From Candidatus Aminicenantota bacterium (GTDB lineage: Bacteria; Acidobacteriota; Aminicenantia; UBA2199): 48,296 nt of DNA. Positions 32,705 through 40,741 of the stretch are shown in pieces; position 1 is the first letter of the stretch, and each line of letters begins with the position of its first letter. Location: positions 1-48,296 of the forward strand of contig JADFDP010000010.1 of NCBI GenBank assembly GCA_018262835.1. The letters run 5' to 3'. The notes under the pieces were generated by a model. The model worked only from the letters and a program-made list of their open reading frames with translations, was not told the DNA's origin and made no database searches. Made by a program: the position numbers and the translations under genes.

Positions 32705-33427
32705 ATGAACAAAAAAGTGTTGCTGGCCGGGAAAATTGCCGGAATTATCCTTGGTTATTTTTTGGTTTTTTTTCTGGCTGTTTTTTCGACCGTCAGCCTG
32801 CTGGTCAAGGGCGATGAGGTCATGGCACCCGATCTGCTCGGCAAACCGCTCCGGGAAGCGTATGCCATCGCCGCCAAAAAGGGGATCTATTTGAAAAAAG
32901 TCGTCGGCGATTTCGGTGGCACCTATATTCCGAATACCGTGGTCAACCAGTTCCCGGCTCCGGAGACCAGTGTCAAGGTGAAATCGATAGTGAAGATCTT
33001 CGTGGCATCGGAAGTCGGGCAGACGGTGGTGCCACGGCTGGTCGCACTGGGCCAGAAGGAATGTGAAGCGCTGCTGAAGAAAAGCAAGTTGAAAAAAGGC
33101 CATAGCGCTTTCATCACTGCCGCTGATGTTTTGCCGGACTGCGTCATCAGCCAGTCGCTTCCGGCCGGCAGCCGTATGGCCGAAGGTTCGGCCATTGATC
33201 TGCTCATTTCCAAGGGCGGAGAAAGCCGTTCTTTTGTCATGCCCGATCTGATCGGCAACGAAGCGGCCAAGGTCCTGGTCTTCTTTGAGAGCCGTGGTTT
33301 GAAAATAGCGAAGATCGAAGAGGTACCCTATTTCGGGTTGAAGCCGGGCGTCATCCTCAAGCAATTCCCTTCTCCGGGGTTCGAAATCAGCTCAAAGAAT
33401 CTGATCGGAATTCAGATCAGCAAATGA
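32705..33427 (+). CDS. Membrane-anchored protein with three PASTA domains
   Basis: The 240-residue protein has a short cytoplasmic start, one membrane helix (about 9-32) and three consecutive PASTA units (about 38-103, 104-171 and 174-240), each with the D/P-L-x-G...A...L pattern and ending in an exposed beta strand (IVKIFVAS, IDLLISKGG, LIGIQISK). PASTA domains bind peptidoglycan fragments in other proteins. There is no kinase or transpeptidase domain, so it is a stand-alone PASTA protein, placed among cell-wall genes. rpe overlaps its stop as ATGA. Confidence 0.9.
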   Translation: MNKKVLLAGKIAGIILGYFLVFFLAVFSTVSLLVKGDEVMAPDLLGKPLREAYAIAAKKGIYLKKVVGDFGGTYIPNTVVNQFPAPETSVKVKSIVKIFVASEVGQTVVPRLVALGQKECEALLKKSKLKKGHSAFITAADVLPDCVISQSLPAGSRMAEGSAIDLLISKGGESRSFVMPDLIGNEAAKVLVFFESRGLKIAKIEEVPYFGLKPGVILKQFPSPGFEISSKNLIGIQISK

Positions 33428-34089
33428 ACCCCATTTTCCCCTCTATCCTGTCCACCAATTTTTTTAATTTGCAGGATAAATTGCGCGAATTTGAAAAAAG
33501 CCGCATCGATTTCATTCACCTGGACATCATGGATGGACATTTCGTCGATACCATCTCCTTCGGCCCCGGGTTGGCGCGGGCGCTCAAGGAGAAGTTTTCC
33601 TTCCGACTTGACGCCCACCTGATGGTCAGCAACCCGGCCAAAATGATCCCGCATTTCATCAAGGCCGGAGTGGATTGGCTTTCTGTTCATGTTGAAACCG
33701 CCGGTGATACGCCCGGCCTGCTGCAAATGATCCGGGACGGCAACTGCCGCGCCGGCCTGGCGCTGAATCCCGACACTTCCCTGGAGAAGGTGCGGCCCTT
33801 TTTAGGCATGGCCGATTATGTCCTGCTGATGAGTGTTTTCCCCGGGTATGGCGGCCAGAAATTCATTGCCGCTTCCCTGGAGCGGGCGGCGCAGTTGAAA
33901 AGGGAGATCGTTGGCCAGAAAAGTCACTGCCTGCTGCAGGTCGATGGCGGCATCAATGCCGCCAATGCCGTGCTCCTGAAGGAGGCCGGCGCCGACTTGT
34001 TCGTAGTGGGAACATCCTTGTTCAATGCCGAAAACATAGAAGAAACAATCAAGAAATTTTTAAATCAAATGCAATGGAGTCAATCATGA
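33424..34089 (+). CDS. rpe: Ribulose-phosphate 3-epimerase
   Basis: This 221-residue TIM-barrel enzyme interconverts ribulose-5-phosphate and xylulose-5-phosphate in the pentose phosphate pathway. It carries PSILSTNFFNL, the metal-binding FIHLDIMDGHFVDTISFGP, DAHLMVSNP, LLMSVFPGYGGQKFI and LLQVDGGINAANA. Length is normal. ATGA overlaps link it to the PASTA gene upstream and the lipoprotein gene downstream. Confidence 0.96.
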   Translation: MNPIFPSILSTNFFNLQDKLREFEKSRIDFIHLDIMDGHFVDTISFGPGLARALKEKFSFRLDAHLMVSNPAKMIPHFIKAGVDWLSVHVETAGDTPGLLQMIRDGNCRAGLALNPDTSLEKVRPFLGMADYVLLMSVFPGYGGQKFIAASLERAAQLKREIVGQKSHCLLQVDGGINAANAVLLKEAGADLFVVGTSLFNAENIEETIKKFLNQMQWSQS

Positions 34090-34895
34090 AAAAAACCATT
34101 TTGCCGCTTTTGCTCATACTGTTGGTTGGTGCCGCCGGCTGTCGCTCCAAGAAAGGCATCAGCATTGACCCGAGCGAAAAGGGCTCGGACAAAAAAATGT
34201 ATGAAAGCGCCTTGAAATACATGAAAAAGGACCCTGAAAAGTCCCGCTTGCTCTTCAAGGAGGTCGCGCAGCTGTATCCCGATTCCATTTACGCCAACAA
34301 ATCGAAGCTGGGCATCGGCGATGCGTATTTCCGGGAACGAGATTCCGCTTCGCTGATCATGGCGGCAGCCGAATACCAGGAATACGTCAACCTCTACCCC
34401 TACTCTCCCGACGCGGTGTATGCCAAGTATCAGATCGGCTTGTGCTATTTCCAGCAGGTCAGAAAGCCGGAACGCGATCAAACCAACACGTTCACCGCCA
34501 TCAAGGCCTTCGAAGGGGTGATCCAGCAGTATCCCGGAACTCCCGAGGCCGAGCAGGCCCAAAAGAAAATCGACGGCTGCCGGCAGAACCTGGCCCGGCA
34601 TTATTACCTGATCGGTTATTACAATTTTGTCATGAAATCCTTCTCCGGGGCCATCGCCCGCTTCAAGCAGGTCATGGACGAATATCCGGATTTCGCCGCC
34701 AACGACAAGCTTTTTTATTATACCGGCAAAACCTATGCGGCCATGAAAGACTACGATTCGGCGCTTTCGTTTTTCCAGCGTGTGGTCGGCAGCCACGCCA
34801 AGTCCAAATATGCCAAAAAGTCGCTGCGCCAAATCAGCAAGATCAGCCGTCTGGCGGAAAAATCCAAAAAAACCGCCCCGGGTGCTGAAAAATAA
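34086..34895 (+). CDS. bamD: BamD/YfiO-like outer-membrane assembly lipoprotein
   Basis: The 269-residue protein has a lipoprotein signal ending in LLVGAAGC and then TPR-like repeats typical of BamD: KYMKKDPEKSRLLFKEVAQLYPDSIYANKSKLGIGDAYF, a YQEYVNLYPYSPDAVYAKYQIGLCYF block and LIGYYNFVMKSFSGAIARFKQVMDEYPDFA. BamD anchors the BAM complex that inserts outer-membrane proteins. ATG 34086 is chosen because GGAG lies 6 nt upstream, and it shares ATGA with the rpe stop. A highly charged Lys-rich tail follows. uvrC overlaps its end by 14 nt. Confidence 0.85.
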   Translation: MKKTILPLLLILLVGAAGCRSKKGISIDPSEKGSDKKMYESALKYMKKDPEKSRLLFKEVAQLYPDSIYANKSKLGIGDAYFRERDSASLIMAAAEYQEYVNLYPYSPDAVYAKYQIGLCYFQQVRKPERDQTNTFTAIKAFEGVIQQYPGTPEAEQAQKKIDGCRQNLARHYYLIGYYNFVMKSFSGAIARFKQVMDEYPDFAANDKLFYYTGKTYAAMKDYDSALSFFQRVVGSHAKSKYAKKSLRQISKISRLAEKSKKTAPGAEK

Positions 34896-36447
34896 CCACG
34901 ATCTTCCGGAGCGTCCGGGGATCTATATTTTTCGAACCGCGGCCGGCAAAGCGCTCTATATCGGCAAGGCGGTCAATTTAAAAAAGCGCGTCGCCCAGTA
35001 TTTTCAGAAAAAGGACAACCCGATGATCCGCAGCCTGCTGGAACGGTCGGCTGTCCTGGATTTCATCGTCACCGATGATGAGGCCGATGCCTTGCTGCTG
35101 GAAAGCGATCTGGTGCACAGCTATCAGCCCCCTTTCAACATCCGGCTCAAGGATGACAAGAGTTTTCCGTCAATTGAGATCACCCTGGCCGAGGATTTTC
35201 CCGCCATCGGCTATTCCCGGAAAATCAAGGCCGGGAATTTCGCCTTGGGGCCGCTGGTTAACGCCAGGAAAGCAAAGAATCTCATTGATACCGTCACCCG
35301 GCTTTTTCGCCTGCGCACCTGCGGCAATGCGCTTTTTAATAGAGGAACGCCCTGCCTGTATTACCATATCGAGCGCTGCTCGGCGCCATGCGCCGGAAAG
35401 ATCGAACGTTCTCTCTACCGCCAGCAGGTGGAATATGCCCTTGATTTTCTGAAAGGTCGCAAGGGGAGGATCGCGACCAAGCTTGGCGAGCGCATGCATC
35501 GTCTGGCCGCTGACCTGAATTTCGAACAGGCGCAAAAAATCAAGGAAGACCTGGAACTGATGAAAAATTATTCGCTGCGGTCCTATATCTCCACCCGTTC
35601 GCGCGGTGATTTTGACGTGCTGGCCGCCTGCGTCCTGGGGCGGGATGCTTTTTTCGTCCATTTCGCGATTGCAGGCGGCCGGGTGAGCCAGAGCGGTTAT
35701 TTCAACTTGCAGACCCTCCACGATGCCGAGGATGAGGTCTTAAGGGAATTCATGATCGATTTTTACCGGCGCCGGCCTTTGCCGGCGGAGATCATTGTCG
35801 CGCGCCTGCCGGCCCAGAGCGAGGGGCTGTCCGGCCTGTTTTCCGTCCAGGCGGGCCACCGGGTCGGCATTCGGACCGTCCGTCAGGGGAAAAAGAGACA
35901 GGTTTTGGACCTGGCACTGAAAAACCTGGCCCTTTTCGTTCAGAAAAGCGATTATCGCGCCCTGGGCACAGAGATCGAAAGGCTATTGCGCCTGCGGCAT
36001 TTCCCTGCCCATATCGAAGGGTTCGACATTTCCCATCTGGGCGAAAAGCACCGCGTGGGCGCGCAAGTGGTTTTCAAGAACGGCCGACCGGAAAAGCGGC
36101 TGTACCGCAGCTACATCATCCGCGCCGCCGCCGCCGGCGATACCGAGGCCCTGAAGGAAGTGCTGACCCGGCGTTTTCGCCGGCAGCCTTCCCCCCCCGA
36201 CCTGCTGCTCATCGACGGCGGCCTGCCGCAGCTGGGGGCGGCCGTTCAGGTCAAGAAAGAACTGGGGTTGTCCTGCGACCTGCTGGCGCTGGCCAAGGGG
36301 GAGGAACGGATTTTCATGGAGGATGGATCTTCCCTGATACTGGAACCCGGGACCCTGCCCAGGCTCCTGCTGCAGAACATCCGTGACGAGGTCCACCGCC
36401 GGGCGATTTCCCATCATCGCCGGCGCCGGGAGAAGTTGCCGAAATGA
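34882..36447 (+). CDS. uvrC: Excinuclease UvrC lacking the C-terminal helix-hairpin-helix domain
   Basis: The 521-residue protein has the GIY-YIG 3'-incision domain (GIYIFRTAAGKALYIGKAVNLKKRV), four Cys spaced 11, 8 and 4 residues apart (RTCGN, PCLYYHIERCSAPC) fitting the UvrC iron-sulfur cluster, a UVR helix pair (about 205-235) and the RNase H-like 5'-incision domain (GFDISHLGEKHRVGAQVVF, LLIDGGLPQL). It ends at DEVHRRAISHHRRRREKLPK, right where other UvrC proteins continue for about 60 residues with a double HhH DNA-binding domain. GTG 34882 is the likely start (14-nt overlap with the lipoprotein gene). A 42-bp copy of its last codons and stop recurs 115 bp downstream. Confidence 0.92.
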   Translation: MLKNNHDLPERPGIYIFRTAAGKALYIGKAVNLKKRVAQYFQKKDNPMIRSLLERSAVLDFIVTDDEADALLLESDLVHSYQPPFNIRLKDDKSFPSIEITLAEDFPAIGYSRKIKAGNFALGPLVNARKAKNLIDTVTRLFRLRTCGNALFNRGTPCLYYHIERCSAPCAGKIERSLYRQQVEYALDFLKGRKGRIATKLGERMHRLAADLNFEQAQKIKEDLELMKNYSLRSYISTRSRGDFDVLAACVLGRDAFFVHFAIAGGRVSQSGYFNLQTLHDAEDEVLREFMIDFYRRRPLPAEIIVARLPAQSEGLSGLFSVQAGHRVGIRTVRQGKKRQVLDLALKNLALFVQKSDYRALGTEIERLLRLRHFPAHIEGFDISHLGEKHRVGAQVVFKNGRPEKRLYRSYIIRAAAAGDTEALKEVLTRRFRRQPSPPDLLLIDGGLPQLGAAVQVKKELGLSCDLLALAKGEERIFMEDGSSLILEPGTLPRLLLQNIRDEVHRRAISHHRRRREKLPK

Positions 36448-36586
36448 AATAGGCGCCGCGACGTAACCGGCACGCGGCATCTTTTTAACAACTAACGTGA
36501 GCGCGACTTGAGTCGCCGGTGGCGTTAGTGCCCGCCAGCGCCGAGAGAAGTTGCCGAAATGAAATAGGCGCCGCGACGTAACCGGC
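36430..36586 (+). repeat. Direct repeat of the uvrC 3' end, 42 bp identical, 115-bp period
   Basis: Positions 36430-36471 (last uvrC codons, stop and 24 bp beyond) and 36545-36586 are identical over 42 bp. About 12 bp before each copy are also similar (CGCC-R-GCGCC pattern), and a third partial copy (CGCCAGCGCCGGGA) follows at 36587-36600. The second copy still encodes the RREKLPK-stop end of UvrC but has no gene before it. It looks like a tandem duplication that has since diverged. Confidence 0.85.
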
Positions 36587-36784
36587 CGCCAGCGCCGGGA
36601 AAAAATCTAAACAATCTATAGTGTTAGTGATAGTGTTACTGTTAGCAGAGCCAGCTTATGAATATGACGAGTTATGAAAGAAATAAGCAATAGGCCGATC
36701 GATGGCTGTTGCGAATCACGATAGATCGTTTTATGCTGCTGCCGTAAGCCGTCTGCCGTACGCCGTAAGCCGAGTGCTTCGAAC
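36448..36784. other. 337-bp gene-free region with short repeats
   Basis: No supported gene is present. It holds the uvrC-tail repeat and its terminator, a short run of GTGTTAGTGATAGTGTTACT-like sequence (36619-36646), and two copies of GCCGTAAGCCG separated by CTGCCGTAC-like bases (about 36740-36772). No tRNA, IS end or conserved reading frame is seen. It separates the plus-strand uvrC from the minus-strand peptidase gene that ends at 36785. Confidence 0.7.
36455..36487 (+). terminator. Probable rho-independent terminator after uvrC
   Basis: Arms GCCGCG (36455-36460) and CGCGGC (36473-36478) with a 12-nt loop are followed by ATCTTTTTAA. It would end the mreB-uvrC transcript. The repeat copy at 36545 keeps only the first arm, so it cannot act as a terminator. 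Confidence 0.5.
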
Positions 36785-39334
36785 CTAGTCTGTCTCCGCC
36801 GCGGAGAGCAGGGAATTGAACATGATCTTGTAAGTTCCCTCTCCGTGGGTGCGATGAATAATATCGGGGCCGATGAGAATGATCCTGCCCTTGTTCTTGC
36901 GGAAATCGACCAGCAGGGATTTGCGCACCAGCTGTCCCTCGCCCTCCAACCAGCCGGAGAGCAACAGGTCCCGTTCGCCAAAAACCAAGGGGGTAGTGCG
37001 GCTTTCATCGGCCGCCTTGGGAAGATACGTCTCGAAAGTCGGCGTATCCCTGAAAAAAACGGCGGCGGTCGCGCCCAGGCCCGCGGTCAATTCGGAATTT
37101 TTGACCTCCGCCCTCAAGTAGGAACCAGGGCAGACCACTTTGCTGTTTTCCTCCATGATGTTGGTCACCGGCATTTTAAACTTATTGATGGCGTAATTGC
37201 ACGATTCATCCATGAAAATAAGAGTTTTGCCGTTTTTGACCATTTCCTTGAGCAGTTTTTCCCCTTTTTCATTGATGCCGCCGGAGAATTCGGCGGGGGC
37301 CGGGGTTGCCCATTTTTCCCATTTCTTCGGCGGCTTGCCGCTTTCGATCTCGCTTTCCGAGGCACCGGCAAATACCATGATATCAAACTTGCTGGCGAAG
37401 TCCTTTTTGGCCACGTCCCTGGGATGCACCGTTTCGTAGGGGATTTTGTATTCATCGAAGACATAGCGCAGCCAGCCCTCGCTCATGTTGTGTCCCCAGT
37501 TTTGATAAAGTCCCGCTTTGAAGGGCCGCAGGCGGCGGAACTGCTGCAGCGGCAATTCTTTTCTGGAAGTCAGCGTCAGGGGGGCTTCGGCATGGACTTT
37601 CCTCAAAATTTCCATTGCTTCGCTTTTCCTGACCATGAAGGAGCCGGCTGGGAAATCGGGGCAGTGTGAGTTGCGGTAAACCGTTTTGCCCCTGCCCAGC
37701 AGCTCAAAGGCGGCCCGGTAAGAATGGTTATGGCGGGAATCGAGGATGACATATTCTTCAAGCTCTTCCGGGAACTGGCTTTTGAGGAGCTGCTCCATGG
37801 CCACCGGTTCCATCAGCGCTTTCAGCGGCTCATTGACCGCAACGGTCTTGACTCCCATGCCGATCGGCAGCGTCCAGGCCGCCATGTCGTAGGGCAGCTC
37901 GGGCTCGGCCTTGAGATTTTTGCGTATGTCGGGGTAGTGCTGATTCTCAAATATATTCTTGACGAAAGCGCGGTAAGGCTGGGCCAACGGAACGGCAAAG
38001 GATTTTTTGTCAAACATGATGTCGCCGACGCGCGCCGGGTGGGTGAGTTGGAAGACGCGAATGTTCGATTTGAGCAGGGCCTTGATGAAGCGTTCGGCCA
38101 CCGCCGGGTCGTGCTGCTGGCGTGGGACGATAAAGGCGTAGGGCGCTTCGCTTTCGCCCCGGGCGATGTTTTCGCGGGCGATCTGGTAGGTGTCCAGAAG
38201 CACTTCCTTTCTCTGGCGGACGGCGGTGTTCAGCACCGAAAGCGTGGCCTGCAGGTCGTAGGTCACCAGGTCGGAAAGACGCCACCAGCCTCCTTTCCAT
38301 GGATTGGGGCTGAAAACGCGTTCCTCGTTTTTAAAGCTTTCGGCGCTTTCCACTTCTTCGGGTTCGATGAAGATCGGTGTGGCCAGGCCCACGGAAGCCC
38401 CCTCGAACAGAATGCCCGGAATGTTGTGGAACCAGGCCGAATCGTCCAGGGCGCCGATCCACCAGCCGGTGAAAAATCCGCGCGAGGCCACGCCCTTGAG
38501 GTCCAACTTTTCCAGGTCATAGCCGATGCGCGAACCGATGAGATTGATGCTCCGCCAGACCAGGGGATGGACGCCCGGTGTCGGCGGATCCTGGTAAGGA
38601 GGAACGAAAAAGCGGTCACCGCTGCTGCCCATTTGGTGTTCGTCGACGACAATCTGCGGGAACCACTTATGGTAGATTTCCTTGACAATCAATTCGGTTT
38701 CTTTCAGGCTGATCTTGAACCAGTCGCGGTTGTTATCGTGACCGGCATACCAGTGATAAAGGTAGGGGACGCCCGAGCCTTCATATTCCGTGCCCTTGGT
38801 TTTGTTGTACCATTCCACTTCCATGATCTGCCCGTCGGGATTGACCGAGGGAAAAAGCACCAGGATGACGTTTTGCAAAATATCCTGAATGCCGGCCGTC
38901 GCCCCGGCAGCCAATCGATAGGCCAGTTCCATGGCCATTTGCGAGGAGGCGATCTCGGTGGCATGCAGGCTGCAGGTGACGAAAACGATGGCTTTGCCGT
39001 CGGCGGCCAGCTGCTCGGCCGCGGCCGGTTCTATTTCGCCCTGGGCCAGCTTGCGGGTGATCTGGGTATATTTTTCAAGTTCGTTGAGATTGGCTTCGTC
39101 GGAAATTACCGCCATGAACAGATCGTTGCCCTGGGTGGTTTTTCCCAAAGTGAATGTCTTTAGCCGCGGCGATTCCCGGCTCAACAATTCGAAATAGGCC
39201 TTGATCTGGTTGTAATGGGCTAAATTGCGGTCGCTGCCCAGCTTGAAGCCCAGGAATTGGTCGGGGGTCGGCAGCGGCCAGGCCAGGGCGGTCAACATGA
39301 ACACGATCGCGACGAAAAATAATTGTTTTTTCAT
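36785..39334 (-). CDS. Secreted M14-family zinc carboxypeptidase with a C-terminal amidotransferase-like domain
   Basis: The 849-residue protein has a signal peptide (about 1-20) and an M14 domain with the zinc ligands His124 and Glu127 (SLHATEIASSQM), NPDGQ, the ARD-like NNRDWFK, the third-ligand-type His in VVDEHQMGSSG, and a likely catalytic Glu in GILFEGASVG. The remaining ~450 residues include a segment like the class I glutamine amidotransferase fold (FDIMVFAGASESE, GKTLIFMDESCNYAI). Such long secreted M14 proteins occur in Bacteroidetes and Acidobacteria and probably digest exogenous peptides. AGGAGG lies 5 nt before the ATG. It has its own promoter and no same-strand partner downstream. 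Confidence 0.9.
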   Translation of the reverse strand: MKKQLFFVAIVFMLTALAWPLPTPDQFLGFKLGSDRNLAHYNQIKAYFELLSRESPRLKTFTLGKTTQGNDLFMAVISDEANLNELEKYTQITRKLAQGEIEPAAAEQLAADGKAIVFVTCSLHATEIASSQMAMELAYRLAAGATAGIQDILQNVILVLFPSVNPDGQIMEVEWYNKTKGTEYEGSGVPYLYHWYAGHDNNRDWFKISLKETELIVKEIYHKWFPQIVVDEHQMGSSGDRFFVPPYQDPPTPGVHPLVWRSINLIGSRIGYDLEKLDLKGVASRGFFTGWWIGALDDSAWFHNIPGILFEGASVGLATPIFIEPEEVESAESFKNEERVFSPNPWKGGWWRLSDLVTYDLQATLSVLNTAVRQRKEVLLDTYQIARENIARGESEAPYAFIVPRQQHDPAVAERFIKALLKSNIRVFQLTHPARVGDIMFDKKSFAVPLAQPYRAFVKNIFENQHYPDIRKNLKAEPELPYDMAAWTLPIGMGVKTVAVNEPLKALMEPVAMEQLLKSQFPEELEEYVILDSRHNHSYRAAFELLGRGKTVYRNSHCPDFPAGSFMVRKSEAMEILRKVHAEAPLTLTSRKELPLQQFRRLRPFKAGLYQNWGHNMSEGWLRYVFDEYKIPYETVHPRDVAKKDFASKFDIMVFAGASESEIESGKPPKKWEKWATPAPAEFSGGINEKGEKLLKEMVKNGKTLIFMDESCNYAINKFKMPVTNIMEENSKVVCPGSYLRAEVKNSELTAGLGATAAVFFRDTPTFETYLPKAADESRTTPLVFGERDLLLSGWLEGEGQLVRKSLLVDFRKNKGRIILIGPDIIHRTHGEGTYKIMFNSLLSAAETD

Positions 39335-39354
39335 CCTGCCTCCTGCAAGAGCGA

Positions 39355-39384
39355 ATTATAGCCCTGGGCAGAGGTGATTTGCAA
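39355..39384 (-). promoter_or_regulatory. Promoter of the M14 peptidase gene
   Basis: Minus strand: TTGCAA (39384-39379), 18-bp spacer, TATAAT (39360-39355), about 20 nt before the ATG at 39334. Confidence 0.6.
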
Positions 39385-39419
39385 TCAAAATTTAATTTTT
39401 GGACGGGGCGGCGGCCCGG

Positions 39420-39448
39420 TTGACAAAGCAGGCGCCGCTATCTATAAT
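39420..39448 (+). promoter_or_regulatory. Consensus promoter of tRNA-Leu
   Basis: TTGACA (39420-39425), 17-bp spacer, TATAAT (39443-39448): a perfect sigma-70 consensus, 14 nt before the mature tRNA. Confidence 0.85.
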
Positions 39449-39462
39449 GTCACCTGATACTG

Positions 39463-39547
39463 GCCGGAGTGGCGGAATTGGCAGACGCATCAGACTCAAA
39501 ATCTGACGGGGTTTATCCTTGTGAGGGTTCGATTCCCTCCTCCGGCA
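39463..39547 (+). tRNA. tRNA-Leu (anticodon CAA)
   Basis: An 85-nt class II tRNA: acceptor arms GCCGGAG/CTCCGGC with discriminator A, anticodon loop CTCAAAA (anticodon CAA) on stem TCAGA/TCTGA, a long variable arm (GGGGTTTATCCTTGTG region) and T loop TTCGATT. CCA is not encoded; seven T residues follow (39548-39554) and probably end transcription. Confidence 0.97.
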
Positions 39548-39568
39548 TTTTTTTCTTCCGCAGCGAAC

Positions 39569-39766
39569 TCAATCCAGGTTGCGCTGCTCCACGATCCCTC
39601 TTTCCTGATAAAAGACAGAGATGATGGTGTATGGCACGTTTTTATCGCCCACCATGGCGCTCACCGTGCTCTGGGTGACGTGCAGCAAGTCGAGGTTGGG
39701 CCTGAGCCATTCGTTGATCTTTTTTTCCAGCTCGGCTCCCTGCCCGGAAAATAGTTTGTATTTCAT
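39569..39766 (-). CDS. Small conserved-looking protein of unknown function
   Basis: The 65-residue protein reads MKYKLFSGQGAELEKKINEW onward and later contains TIISVFYQERG. It is a compact beta-alpha-beta-like sequence with no signal peptide, reminiscent of short Cse60-type proteins, but I cannot assign a function. ATG 39766 is chosen because GGGGG lies 7 nt upstream and the family-like start MKYKLF begins there; an open frame continues to 39811 without support. It follows the lipid kinase gene by 48 bp on the same strand. Confidence 0.65.
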   Translation of the reverse strand: MKYKLFSGQGAELEKKINEWLRPNLDLLHVTQSTVSAMVGDKNVPYTIISVFYQERGIVEQRNLD

Positions 39767-39814
39767 GGCGCACCCCCGTTGCCCTTGCCGGGAATTATAC
39801 CACAGCCGCAAGGA

Positions 39815-40741
39815 TCAAGAAATGATTTTCAACGCCCGCGGGGCCGAGGCGAATTCAAGTTTGCGGAATTGGCGGGAGCGACCCTCTTCGCTCAGGACTT
39901 CGCCGTCGATCTGCACGGCGAAAGGCTTGTCGGAGCTGACCACGAATTTCGGGGCCTGGATGGAAACCGCTTCCTTTTTGTCGGCGTAAGCCGCGGGCGG
40001 GGTCAGAAACGTAATATAGGCCAAACGGGAAAACGAGCATTTTTTTACCAGGAACGCGTCCAGCAGGCCGTCGTCGGTGCGCGCCCGCGGCGAGGCCATT
40101 TTCCCGGCCGCGTAATAACGGATGTTGTTGAACACCGCCAGCATGAATTCGCCGCTGACGCGGCCTTTTTCAAATTCCACGTCCAGCTTGATCGGGACTT
40201 CGGCTGAGCGGAAAGCCTGCCAGCCGCCGCGGATGCCGGAAAGGGTCTGGTACTTGCCCAGGCGCGGACTGCGCCTGACCACCCGCTCGACGTACTGGTT
40301 GATCAACACGGCCAGCCCGATGGATGCCTGTCCAGGGTAGTAGCGCAGAATCTTTCTGCCCTCGCGGACCATGCCCAGGTCGATCTGCCGCGAACGATTG
40401 CGGCGGATGGCCTGGCATGCTTTTTTCAGGGAGTGGAGTTCGAATTCCTTGACCACGTCGTTGCAGGAACCCAGGCCGATCATGCCCAGGGTGTTGGCGG
40501 ATTTCAGGCGCATCAGTTCGTTGATCACGATCAGCAAGGTGGTATCGCCGCCGGCGGCCACCAGGGTCGGGTAGTCCGCGGCGGTCACTTTGACCAGGTC
40601 GCGCAGGTCGTCTTCGTGGCGCGACTCGAACCAGTCGCAGGCGATCCCCTCTTCCTTGAGGCATTTTTGCAGAGCTCGGCGTTTTTGGCCGGCCCGGCCC
40701 TTGCCGGCGCTGGGATTGAAGAGAATGGCGATTTTTTCCAT
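39815..40741 (-). CDS. Diacylglycerol kinase-family lipid kinase
   Basis: The 308-residue protein opens with the DAGK catalytic fold: IAILFNPSAGKGRAGQKR, LVAAGGDTTLLIVINELM, IGLGSCNDVVKEF, and later RARTDDGLLDAFLVKKCSF and FAVQIDGEVL. The usual GGDGTLNEVVNGL and GTGND are altered to GGDTT and GSCND, so activity or substrate may differ. Family members phosphorylate diacylglycerol, sphingosine or related lipids. The ATG overlaps the stop of the S46 peptidase gene (TGATG), so it is translated from the same mRNA; a TTG at 40744 is possible. Confidence 0.88.
   Translation of the reverse strand: MEKIAILFNPSAGKGRAGQKRRALQKCLKEEGIACDWFESRHEDDLRDLVKVTAADYPTLVAAGGDTTLLIVINELMRLKSANTLGMIGLGSCNDVVKEFELHSLKKACQAIRRNRSRQIDLGMVREGRKILRYYPGQASIGLAVLINQYVERVVRRSPRLGKYQTLSGIRGGWQAFRSAEVPIKLDVEFEKGRVSGEFMLAVFNNIRYYAAGKMASPRARTDDGLLDAFLVKKCSFSRLAYITFLTPPAAYADKKEAVSIQAPKFVVSSDKPFAVQIDGEVLSEEGRSRQFRKLEFASAPRALKIIS

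Noticed and set aside
36430-36600. CRISPR-like array from the spaced repeats after uvrC
   Set aside because: Only two full copies, one of them inside coding sequence, no regular spacers and no cas genes.
37724-39163. 479-codon plus-strand frame
   Set aside because: Antisense to the M14 peptidase; no domain and no ribosome site.
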